This document shows, piece after piece, positions 1 to 5,062 of a stretch of DNA of 5,062 nucleotides. The stretch spans positions 1-5,062 of the forward strand of contig JBASNZ010000003.1 in the NCBI GenBank assembly GCA_049657775.1, in the 5' to 3' direction. The stretch comes from JBASNZ01 sp049657775 (GTDB lineage: Bacteria > Actinomycetota > Coriobacteriia > Anaerosomatales > Anaerosomataceae). The translations under genes and the position numbers were made by a program. Each line of letters begins with the position of its first letter. Position 1 is the stretch's first letter. The notes beneath the pieces are model-generated. The model made no database searches, was not told the origin of the DNA, and saw nothing but the letters and a program-made list of their open reading frames with translations.

Positions 1-27
1 TTCGATGTCGACGAAGATCTCCTTCAT
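1..27 (-). CDS. N-terminal fragment of a leftward gene (runs off the left edge)
   Basis: Reading leftward from the ATG at 27, the window contains only nine codons, giving MKEIFVDIE, with no stop before the edge. An AGGAGG Shine-Dalgarno sits at 44-39, 11 bases upstream of the ATG, which is a little far. No other start codon lies in frame between the two; the ATG at 35 is in another frame and stops after three codons. A promoter-like pair lies further upstream at 144-117. Nine residues are too few to name a family. The acidic beta-strand-like start (hydrophobic residues, then D-I-E) occurs in nucleases among many other proteins, so no function is assigned. The gene call rests on the start, the Shine-Dalgarno and the promoter together. 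Confidence 0.5.
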
Positions 28-38
28 CCAGCCATTCG

Positions 39-44
39 CCTCCT
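39..44 (-). promoter_or_regulatory. Shine-Dalgarno AGGAGG for the left-edge gene
   Basis: The minus strand reads AGGAGG, a full anti-16S match, 11 bases before the ATG at 27. The spacing is slightly long. It is the best ribosome binding site in the window and is the main reason to believe the start at the left edge. Confidence 0.5.
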
Positions 45-116
45 GAGCTTTTCGATGTTCCCGCCTGAGAACAAACCGAGCACCAGATGCGGCCGCGCAA
101 AACAACGAACAGACCG

Positions 117-144
117 ATTGTAACTCCGTAACACAAGTGCGCAA
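117..144 (-). promoter_or_regulatory. Candidate sigma-70-type promoter for the left-edge gene
   Basis: On the minus strand there is a TTGCGC box (144-139), a 16-base spacer and a TACAAT box (122-117). The -10 matches the consensus at five of six positions, and the -35 keeps the TTG. Transcription would start near 110 and leave an untranslated leader of about 80 bases before the ATG at 27. The call rests on sequence match only; no operator is seen around it. Confidence 0.4.
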
Positions 145-364
145 CCCGCCGCGTTGCCTCACCTAGGAATGCCCCGGTCAGGTCGATCTCCAACACCCCG
201 AGGTCGATGCGGGCTATCATCGATCGGACTCTCTCCGCGAAGTGTCGGCAACACCACGAAAGAGGAGCCACCTGGTTTGTCGAGTAACCCCTAGCCCTGG
301 GATGCAACCCCACCCCGAACTCCCCGTAGACGAAGGACACCATATGACATAGAGTCGTGAAGCA
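145..364. other. Intergenic region between divergent genes, no gene seen
   Basis: This stretch separates the leftward gene at the edge from the rightward membrane-protein gene. No frame looks like a protein, and I could not find a convincing -35/-10 pair for the rightward unit. A TATCAT at 215-220 has no partner at 16-18 bases. The 8-mer AGGTCGAT occurs twice about 20 bases apart (179-186 and 201-208), which could be a binding site or chance. The rightward promoter presumably lies here but is not recognisable. Confidence 0.4.
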
Positions 365-985
365 ATGCAGGGGTTGGGGGGCTCCTTGGGGAAACGTACT
401 CTCACGATTGCGGTCCTCACTGCATCCGTCAGTTCGATCTACTTTTGGTCGGGCTGGCTCGAGGCGGCATTCGATATCGAGGCATTCGGCGAACATCACA
501 TGTCGCGCCTTCACTTGGAGATGCCTGTCGAAATCGTCCAATTCCTGGTGCCTACGCTCCTCTTCACCGTCATCGCCGTCACCTGGTCGCTCGCCGCTGC
601 GGCCCTCCGCCCGCGCAGACGCACTGATCCCACACGCGAGCGCGAACAAGAGGGACAGGGACTCCTCGCGCTCGGCCCCTTCGCCAGCGGTGCCTATATT
701 GGTGCACTCGTGGCAGCACTCCTGGGAGGGCTTGCCATGTACGTTGAGGGCGTACCCATTGGCGTCTTCGGCTTGGCTGAGAAGCTCATCTCCTACGCGG
801 GATGGCTTGCGAACGATCTCATTTTCGAGCCACTAGCGATAAGCGCAACAGGCAAGCTCTCGCCTGCATGGGACGCCCTCGCGCTCGCGAGAGTCTATGC
901 GGCGGCAGGAGTCAGCTGGGTGAGCTGGGGGCTCATCGGCTCGATCTCCGCAAGAATCCGAAGAGGAAGCGTCGGACCTACCTAG
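365..985 (+). CDS. Four-TM membrane protein of unrecognised family (paralogue 1)
   Basis: The 206-residue product has hydrophobic segments at about 13-32, 55-80, 105-125 and 177-195. A strongly charged loop (about 82-98, RPRRR then an acidic/basic stretch) lies between TM2 and TM3. I do not recognise the family. It is clearly related to the minus-strand protein at 3598-4242. H44, M46, I57-V58, L65-L66 and V72-T73-W74 fall at the same residue numbers in both; further on, the GP, EG, DxxxEPLA (D151, E155) and WxSWG (W185-G189) motifs align. That agreement supports the ATG at 365, although its Shine-Dalgarno is weak. A TTG at 386 has GGGGGG five bases upstream and is the alternative start. An in-frame stop lies at 350-352. 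The next gene starts 8 bases after this one, so they are probably co-transcribed. Location in the membrane is inferred; function is unknown. Confidence 0.85.
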   Translation: MQGLGGSLGKRTLTIAVLTASVSSIYFWSGWLEAAFDIEAFGEHHMSRLHLEMPVEIVQFLVPTLLFTVIAVTWSLAAAALRPRRRTDPTREREQEGQGLLALGPFASGAYIGALVAALLGGLAMYVEGVPIGVFGLAEKLISYAGWLANDLIFEPLAISATGKLSPAWDALALARVYAAAGVSWVSWGLIGSISARIRRGSVGPT

Positions 986-990
986 GGGGA
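985..990 (+). promoter_or_regulatory. Shine-Dalgarno GGGGGA, overlapping the upstream stop codon
   Basis: GGGGGA lies three bases before the ATG at 994. Its first G is the last base of the TAG stop (983-985) of the membrane-protein gene. This fixes the start of the PHP-VWA gene at 994, in the signal-peptide frame, and argues for translational coupling with the upstream gene. Confidence 0.6.
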
Positions 991-1116
991 AGTATGTCGA
1001 ACCGACGGACATTCCAGCCATTCCTGGCGGCCACCATCGCCGCCGTTCTTCTGTTTGGCATGCCAGCAATTGCCGCTGAGTCGGCGGTCGATCCGTCGGC
1101 ACCGCCGTCGGCGGTC

Positions 1117-1140
1117 GACTATCCCCCAAGGCTCACTTGA
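1117..1140 (+). other. +1 frameshift site at a C5 run
   Basis: The signal-peptide frame reads GAC TAT CCC CCA and then meets TGA at 1138-1140. Removing one C from 1123-1127 gives D-Y-P-Q-G-S-L-E-A-L and joins directly to the PHP-containing frame. A single-base insertion in a homopolymer is the simplest cause. The same bases are also a CCC-C slip site: a proline codon slipping forward one base places CAA next, in exactly the body frame, just ahead of a stop. Programmed +1 frameshifting is therefore possible but not shown. Confidence 0.75.
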
Positions 1141-2965
1141 GGCGCTCGGTCCCGGCATCGACGCGTCCCTTGATGCACCCGCTTCCGTAGCTACGACAGA
1201 CACCGAGTTCGAGATCAGCTTCCGATACGCCAACTGCCTGCCAGCGGACCAGGTGGTGAACCTCGACTACGTCGAGATCCAATCGGGAGAGTACTACCAG
1301 CGGCTGGACGTGGACAAGGCGGTCCCCTCCGTACTCGTCGAGGTAGCCGAACTCCGTCACCTCGATGGCGATCCGAGGGTGTCGCCCTCAGCTAGAAGCG
1401 CAGCGGCCGGTCGTGTCCGGGGCAAGGTCGGCAAGGCCAAGACGACTGCCACGCCGAACCAACTGACGGAGAGCGCCTCGGACGAGACCACGCTCACGTT
1501 GACTGCCACGTCGCACTTCATGGTCGATGGAGCTCCGCTCGTCTTGACGAGTTCCGCTACCGTCGCCGTAGCCGATTGGACCGAGGCTCCTGTTGGATGG
1601 CTCGCAGGCGACGCCCACGTCCACTCAACGTACTCAGACGGCTCCGGAACGGTAAGCGAGGACGCAGCGGCGGCCGTAGATACGGAGCTGGACTTTCTCG
1701 TCATGACGGATCACTCCGACAAGATGACATCCCCGGACTTCGGCGACGAACTCAGGAAGTGCGCGTCTGTCACCTGCGCAAGCGGTGTGAGACTGATAAT
1801 GGGCCAGGAGTACGCAGTCAACCCGGGCTTTCTCTCCGCCGACGGCCACTATCTCGCTTATTCCCCTGACTACTACATCGATCCAACCGGCATCACTCAT
1901 CAAAGTATCATCGACGCTGTGGACACCGCTGGCGCGCTCGGAGTGATCGCCCACCCGAACCACTACACGATGGGTTGGTCCGATTGGAGCGTGAGTGGCT
2001 ACACCGGCCTTGAGATCCTGAGTGACGGCTTCCTCTCTGATAGCGACGCCGGACTGCGTGAAGACTGGGATGCACTCATCGCGCAGCGCTCCGGCGGTGT
2101 AGGCCTCGGCAATAGCGACGCCCACCGGGTTGGAGACATCGGTACCGAGCGAACGTACGTCTACACCGGCGGCTCCACAAGCGAGAGCGCCATTCTCGCG
2201 GCGATCAAGGACGGGCGAACAGTCATCAGCAATGGCATCTTCGTGAACTGTGAGGTCAATGGCCGCGGAATCGGCGGGCACGTCAGGGCGAGCTTCGGTG
2301 ACACACTCAGCTTGCGTGTCGATTGGCCCGCCGGTCAGGATCTGGCCAGCATCACCGTCGTCTACAACGGCGAGGAGTCGAAACACCGGGTTGACGCGGA
2401 AGCCAACTCCCGCAGCGAGATGACCACTCCGATCGCAGCGACCGAGGAAGGCGCGATTCGAATCGAGGCGTCCGACGCGAAATCGAAGGACGCGTACACC
2501 AACCCGGTCTTCATCGACTTGGGCGTCTCAGGAGGAGTCATCGACCTCGCGTTCGTCATCGACACCACTGGAAGCATGTGGGACGACATCGCAGCCGCAA
2601 AGACAGCAGCAGCCGAGATAGCCTCCGCCCTTGAGGGAGTCGATGCCCGGGTGTCGATCGTCGACTACCGCGATTTCCCCCAGTGGCCGTACGGTACCCG
2701 GGGTGACTACTCGTATCATGACGTGCTGGGATTCACTGGCGACCAAACCGTGATCGCCGCACGCATACAGAACCTGCGACTCGGTAATTGGATGGACTGG
2801 CGCGAGTCGGTCTACGCGGCACTGATGCACACGATAGACGGCACCTCGCTGGGTGGCTCGCGACAGCAACCAAACAAGTACATCATCCTCATCGGCGACG
2901 CCCCTCCCCACGATCCGGAACCGTTCACGGGCTACGAAATGCAGGATGTGCTTGACGCGCGCGCC

Positions 2966-2968
2966 TAG
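2966..2968 (+). other. In-frame amber stop inside the VWA domain
   Basis: The codons run LDARA, TAG, AADPITIYPILIG. The sequence after the stop continues the VWA fold in the same frame (a predicted beta strand ITIYPILIG, then helix and strand) and on into the Ig-like domain, ending at TGA 3506-3508. TAG is one transition from CAG (Gln). No good start with a Shine-Dalgarno follows before the domain boundary, so the downstream part is not an independent gene. Confidence 0.85.
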
Positions 2969-3597
2969 GCGGCAGACCCGATCACGATCTATCCCATCCT
3001 CATCGGGGGAGACTCGACCACGGCCTGGTACTTCAACGTCCTTGCGGAAGGCAGCGGAGGAAGGATCTTCACTGCGGCCAATTCGACCGAACTTGTTGAC
3101 GCCATCCTCACTGCGATAGGTGACATCATCGAAACGCCATCTGTGACCGCCGAACTCCGCATGGAGCCCCGGACTCTGAACCTCACAAGCGCGGGCGAGA
3201 GCGTCGCGGCCCATATCACCTTCCCGGAAGAGCTGCCTGTTGGCCGTATCGCGGTCACTGAGGTCACGCTCAATGGAGTCGTGCAGCCGATACCTGCAGA
3301 AGGTGGCGTCGTTGTCGACGGCGACTCCAACGGCACCCCGGACGTCCGCATCTCCTTCGACCGCGCGGCTCTTGAGGCCGTTCTTGACGCAGGAGAGCAG
3401 TCGCTCATTGTCACTGGCAAGGTGAATGGACAGGCATTCTCCGCCACAGACACCCTGACGGTCATCGATCCGGGGCATGAGGCAGGTCTGGCACTGAAAG
3501 ACAGCTGAGACTCGGATACTCGCTGCGTGAGGCGCCTCTTGCTTCAGTTACCCCACAGCACGGCGCTTTCGCGTTGACGTCTCGACCGCCCATCACC

Positions 3598-4242
3598 TCA
3601 CGGGCTGCCGGATGGTCGTCTTCCGTTTCGCGGGATCGGCTTTGCGAATGTCGGTGAGGTAGTTCTCGTGATGCCCCCCTTGCCATCATGACGAGCCAGA
3701 CCCATCAGCGCCCCGAAGACGGCACTGATGGCTCCCCAACTGAGCCAGGTCACAACAATCGCCGACCAGGTTCTGACCGCATTCACAAGACCGCCCTCGG
3801 CTGCCTCTGCAGCGGCCAGTGGCTCGAGTAACGCATCATCGACGAGACGGCCTGGCAGCATCAAGAACCGCAGCGTGCGGCCAATCAAGCCCTCCGTATC
3901 GGTCCGTAGAACCATCGAGAGGGAGATCAGCGCCAGGTATGCGATCAAGATGAACAGCGGACCACGGACGAAGCTTCGCAGTACGCGAGATAGGGCCGAC
4001 CGCGTCTCCAGGGACTTCCGCCACGTGACACCAGCCAGAACCGCCAGGAGAGGCGCCGGAGCGAGGTGAACGATCACGACCAGGAGCGTGGATAACAGGA
4101 GCGGCATCCTGTGGTCCGCACGGTACGAGGCTACGCCGGCGACCGCGTTGAGTCGCCCGAAGAGGCCGAGGAGAGCAACGCCGGCAAGCACGCGTAGTGA
4201 TTGCCGGAGAAACCCCCCACCTCTGGTCGAATCCTTGGCCAT
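3598..4242 (-). CDS. Four-TM membrane protein of unrecognised family (paralogue 2)
   Basis: The 214-residue product has hydrophobic segments at about 18-36, 48-73, 95-112 and 160-182, and a basic, proline-rich tail (184-214) longer than that of its relative at 365-985. Motifs shared with that protein are H44-x-M46, I57-V58, L65-L66, V72-T73-W74, G94-P95, E117-G118, G131-x-L133, D136-xxx-E140-P-L-A and W166-x-S-W169-G. The charged loop between TM2 and TM3 is about ten residues shorter. The start is the only ATG/GTG/TTG between an in-frame TAG (4266-4264) and the first TM segment. A G6 run sits only two bases before it, so initiation may be weak or unusual. The gene converges on the PHP-VWA gene with 89 bases between them. 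The protein is presumably in the cytoplasmic membrane; its function is unknown. Confidence 0.8.
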   Translation of the reverse strand: MAKDSTRGGGFLRQSLRVLAGVALLGLFGRLNAVAGVASYRADHRMPLLLSTLLVVIVHLAPAPLLAVLAGVTWRKSLETRSALSRVLRSFVRGPLFILIAYLALISLSMVLRTDTEGLIGRTLRFLMLPGRLVDDALLEPLAAAEAAEGGLVNAVRTWSAIVVTWLSWGAISAVFGALMGLARHDGKGGITRTTSPTFAKPIPRNGRRPSGSP

Positions 4243-4263
4243 GGCCCCCCGCTCTGGCCGTCC

Positions 4264-4493
4264 CTATCCCCTGGCAGCCCGCATTGTCGCGTCGGCTGTC
4301 ACTTCCCTGATTCCCGGCCCAGGCGCGATCTCCTTCACGCCCTATGCGCGAATCCGACGAACGAAGCCGTGCGTCTTCAGCAGCGCCCTCTTGCCGTCGT
4401 CCGCACGCCACGCACGTCGTCGAGCACCGAGACACTCTCGCCCTTTCCCCGCAACTCACTGCGGAACTCGATCGCGGAGCGGTGCGCCTCTAC
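4264..4493 (-). pseudogene. Decayed RelE/HigB-type (Gp49-like) toxin remnant
   Basis: On the minus strand, codons from about 4404 read ADDGKRALLKTHGFVRRIRA, then TAG (4344-4342), then GVKEIA, ending at TAG 4266-4264. RelE/HigB toxins of the phage Gp49-like family carry HGFVKKTxKTPxxEI near the C-terminus. Here HGFVRR (H codon 4371-4369) and EI have exactly that spacing, with the amber codon at the position of the family's T of KTP. Upstream, in a second frame (from 4493), IEFRSELRGKG followed by SVSVLDDVRG resembles the preceding LWEFR and RVLY strands, so a frameshift lies near 4395-4410. No start codon or antitoxin partner is seen; the second membrane-protein gene begins 21 bases after the final stop. 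This is a by-eye family match on a short, broken sequence, and chance similarity is possible. Confidence 0.35.
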
Positions 4494-4587
4494 ATGGATT
4501 CACCCCATCACATGCGCAGATGCAGGACCACCCGAGCAGGTTGCAGGCTCACCCGAGTCCCAACGAGTCCCAATAGTCAAGCACCAT
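4494..4587. other. Intergenic stretch without a gene, ending in short repeats
   Basis: No reading frame here looks like protein. It lies behind the toxin-like remnant and may hold its lost 5' part, but I could not recover more of it. Its right part contains a tandem 10-mer described separately and a third, looser copy of the CCCGAG core at 4532-4537. Confidence 0.3.
4554..4573 (+). repeat. Perfect tandem duplication of a 10-mer
   Basis: CGAGTCCCAA occurs twice head to tail, at 4554-4563 and 4564-4573. It lies 15 bases before the tRNA-end-like sequence. Two copies can arise by replication slippage; no function is implied. Confidence 0.6.
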
Positions 4588-4615
4588 CAGGATTCGAATT
4601 CCCTTGGGGGCACCA
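4588..4615 (+). other. tRNA 3'-end-like sequence without a tRNA body (possible att-site relic)
   Basis: The bases fit the 3' end of a tRNA in exact order: a T-loop TTCGAAT (4593-4599), the 5-base 3' T-stem strand TCCCT (4600-4604), a 7-base acceptor strand TGGGGGC (4605-4611), discriminator A (4612) and CCA (4613-4615). The 5' T-stem strand CAGGA (4588-4592) pairs at only three of five positions. I find no matching GCCCCCA 5' acceptor strand, D-arm or anticodon arm at the right distance upstream, so it is not a working tRNA. Integrative elements often use and leave behind tRNA 3' ends, hence the att-relic idea. A quasi-palindrome around TTCGAA could also produce the look by chance. Confidence 0.4.
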
Positions 4616-4680
4616 GAAGACCGCAGGCCAAAGGCCTGAGTAGCCCGATTTCGAGAGTGAAATCGGGCTAGAGTGTCTTC
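4616..4680. repeat. Nested inverted repeats able to form a three-way junction
   Basis: An outer pair GAAGAC (4616-4621) and GTCTTC (4675-4680) encloses two hairpins. The first is CAGGCC/GGCCTG (4624-4629 with 4633-4638) with an AAA loop. The second is a perfect 12-bp stem (4641-4652 with 4659-4670) with a 6-base loop. All three helices are perfect. The structure starts one base after the CCA of the tRNA-like end and stops where the G-quadruplex motif begins. It could be a folded RNA, a compound terminator or a protein-binding cruciform. Confidence 0.6.
4641..4670. terminator. 12-bp perfect hairpin, candidate terminator without a U-tract
   Basis: TAGCCCGATTTC pairs with GAAATCGGGCTA across the loop GAGAGT, with no mismatch. 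There is no run of T on either side, so it is not a standard intrinsic terminator. Tail-less hairpin terminators have been proposed in high-GC bacteria. It could serve the minus-strand winged-helix gene, which ends 154 bases away, or a plus-strand transcript from the tRNA-like side. Confidence 0.35.
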
Positions 4681-4698
4681 GGGGTGAGGGCGGGTGGG
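4681..4698 (+). other. G-quadruplex motif
   Basis: GGGG-TGA-GGG-C-GGG-T-GGG has four G-tracts with loops of 3, 1 and 1 bases, the short-loop form known to fold into very stable parallel quadruplexes. It follows the three-way-junction repeat without a gap. The G-rich strand is the plus strand, opposite to the coding strand of the gene at 4825. Folding is predicted from the pattern only. Confidence 0.5.
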
Positions 4699-4824
4699 CG
4701 GTAAAGGCGCGGCTCAGAGGGGGTGTGGATGTCTTCGCACAGCTCAACAGCCGTCCCTCTTGCTGAGAGGCGCCCGCAGGCCTTTTAAAGAATCATGCAA
4801 CCCACAGATGATATCGTTAATGGC
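4699..4824. other. Intergenic region downstream of the winged-helix gene
   Basis: No gene is seen. On the plus strand a weak 6-bp stem with one G-T pair (4766-4771 with 4780-4785), followed by TTTT, could act as a poor terminator. The 9-mer CCGCAGGCC here (4774-4782) and TGTCTTCG (4730-4737) each repeat a sequence in the structured block at 4621-4629 and 4674-4681, perhaps by old local duplication. Confidence 0.3.
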
Positions 4825-5062
4825 TCACTGAGTCGTTCTCTCCCACGTTGCGTCGCGCCCGCCCTTCGTGCACCTGATCTCACCATTGTCTCGAAGTTCG
4901 CCGAGTACGCGCACGATTGTGGGACGGCTCACTCCCGGACAGGCTCGCTCGATGTCGGCGTAGCGGAAGGTCGCCGGGAGGTGCCTGATACAGTCGATCA
5001 CCATCTCGCGCTTCGCCCCACGCCCTGTTCCCATCTGCCCGACTCGCTGCTCGAACTCCACG
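4825..5062 (-). CDS. Winged-helix DNA-binding C-terminus, probably of a Fic-type or regulatory protein (5' end outside window)
   Basis: The frame is open from the right edge to TGA at 4827-4825. The visible 78 residues start at a GTG (5061) with nothing upstream to judge it, so the gene probably continues outside. After a short basic segment (GTGRGAKRE) comes a compact winged helix: a helix VIDCIRHLP, then a helix-turn-helix YADIERACPGVSRPTIVRVLGEL (recognition helix starting at SRPTI), then the wing DNGEIRCTKGGRDATWERT. This layout, with the PGVSRPTI turn and a GRxAxW end, is one I associate with the C-terminal winged helix of Fic/DOC AMP-transferase proteins, where it may bind DNA or control expression. 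The Fic domain itself is not in the window. A short stand-alone regulator, for instance starting at M10 or M20, is the alternative. The DNA-binding fold is more certain than the family. Confidence 0.65.
   Translation of the reverse strand, partial: VEFEQRVGQMGTGRGAKREMVIDCIRHLPATFRYADIERACPGVSRPTIVRVLGELRDNGEIRCTKGGRDATWERTTQ

Larger units (their letters stand above)
994..3508 (+). pseudogene. Secreted PHP phosphoesterase-VWA-Ig-like protein, interrupted by a frameshift and an in-frame stop
   Basis: Reading from ATG 994, skipping one C in the run at 1123-1127 and reading through TAG 2966-2968, gives 837 codons. Residues 1-28 are a signal peptide (N-terminal RR, hydrophobic core, A-I-A cleavage site). 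A beta-rich region precedes a PHP domain of the polymerase/histidinol-phosphatase superfamily, with D206-x-H208-x-H210, D239-H240, H320-PNH and D375-x-H377 all present, so a metal-dependent phosphoesterase site looks complete. A VWA domain follows from about 519, with MIDAS residues D523-x-T525-x-S527 and D635. The last domain (about 717-830) is Ig-like, with a DGDSNGTPD calcium-type loop, as seen in secreted and surface proteins of archaea and bacteria. The signal peptide and the body lie in different frames, and the amber codon (position 658) falls inside the VWA fold. As written, only a 48-residue peptide is made from 994. Exported, metal-dependent activity is inferred from the domains; the substrate is unknown. 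Confidence 0.85.

Noticed and set aside
1634..2386. 250-residue open frame on the minus strand
   Set aside because: It lies opposite the PHP domain, which has clear catalytic motifs. The minus product shows no recognisable domain and is a shadow of high-GC codon bias.
1055..2968. Open frame starting at TTG 1055, taken as a complete PHP-VWA gene
   Set aside because: Its first residues (arginine-rich, from a TTG with no Shine-Dalgarno) are an out-of-frame reading of the signal-peptide region. The real start is ATG 994 in another frame, and the domain it ends in is truncated.
2528..3478. 316-residue open frame on the minus strand
   Set aside because: It covers the VWA and Ig-like region in antisense, shows no recognisable domain and has no ribosome site worth noting.
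3143..3508. Independent small gene starting at GTG 3143 after the amber codon
   Set aside because: There is no Shine-Dalgarno, and the sequence is the continuing Ig-like domain of the interrupted protein in the same frame.
3529..3576. Terminator between the convergent genes (palindrome GAGGCGCCTC at 3529-3538 and a CGGCGC-TTTC-GCGTTG hairpin at 3561-3576)
   Set aside because: The palindrome has no loop, and the hairpin needs two G-T pairs and lacks a T-tract; too weak to annotate as a terminator.
4316..4340. Similarity of the GTGAAGGAGATC at about 4328-4339 (minus) to the ATGAAGGAGATC start at the left edge
   Set aside because: Only about 11 bases match and the flanks diverge at once; likely chance use of common codons.
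4501..4615. Complete tRNA using CACCCCA (4501-4507) as the 5' acceptor strand
   Set aside because: Five of seven acceptor pairs form, but the span exceeds 110 bases and no D-arm or anticodon arm can be drawn.
4201..4671. Plus-strand open frames of 99-162 residues between 4088 and 4671
   Set aside because: Their products are Pro/Ser/Arg-rich without domains and overlap the second membrane gene and structured noncoding DNA.
1..5062. CRISPR array, insertion sequence or integrase
   Set aside because: I see no regularly spaced repeats, no paired terminal inverted repeats with target duplication and no transposase or integrase motif on either strand.

Overview
The window is high-GC bacterial DNA (about 60% G+C by eye). 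Shine-Dalgarno sites are G-rich and the sequence carries a lipid-free, Sec-type secretory signal peptide. This fits an actinobacterial or similar high-GC lineage, but nothing here fixes the taxon. It reads as an accessory or decaying chromosomal region rather than a housekeeping operon.

Layout, left to right. Positions 1-27 hold the first nine codons of a leftward gene leaving the window, with a plausible promoter and Shine-Dalgarno behind it. A rightward two-gene unit follows: a small membrane protein of about four TM segments (365-985), then, 8 bases on, a large secreted protein gene (994-3508). That gene encodes a signal peptide, a complete PHP phosphoesterase domain, a VWA domain with MIDAS residues and a C-terminal Ig-like, calcium-loop-bearing domain. 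It is not open as written. A +1 frameshift at a C5 run separates the signal peptide from the body, and an in-frame amber codon cuts the VWA domain. It is best called a pseudogene, with sequencing error and recoding as alternatives.

Convergent to it, on the minus strand, is a second four-TM membrane protein (3598-4242). By direct comparison it is a paralogue of the first: it shares the HxM, VTW, GP, EG, DxxxEPLA and WxSWG positions, the first two of these motifs at identical residue numbers. The PHP-VWA gene is therefore bracketed by two members of one unrecognised membrane-protein family in opposite orientation. A link between the secreted protein and these membrane proteins is inference from gene order.

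Immediately upstream of the second membrane gene is a decayed minus-strand remnant (about 4264-4493). Its C-terminal part matches the HGFVKK...EI pattern and spacing of RelE/HigB-type (phage Gp49-like) toxins. Next comes an intergenic stretch rich in structure: a tandem 10-mer, a sequence with the geometry of a tRNA 3' end (T-arm, acceptor strand, CCA) but no tRNA body, a nested inverted-repeat set able to fold as a three-way junction with a perfect 12-bp hairpin, and directly after it a canonical G-quadruplex motif. A minus-strand winged-helix C-terminus (4825 to the right edge), of the kind found at the end of Fic-type proteins, closes the window. Toxin relic, tRNA-end relic and two-lesion pseudogene together suggest past integration and decay. 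No integrase, transposase or CRISPR array is visible.
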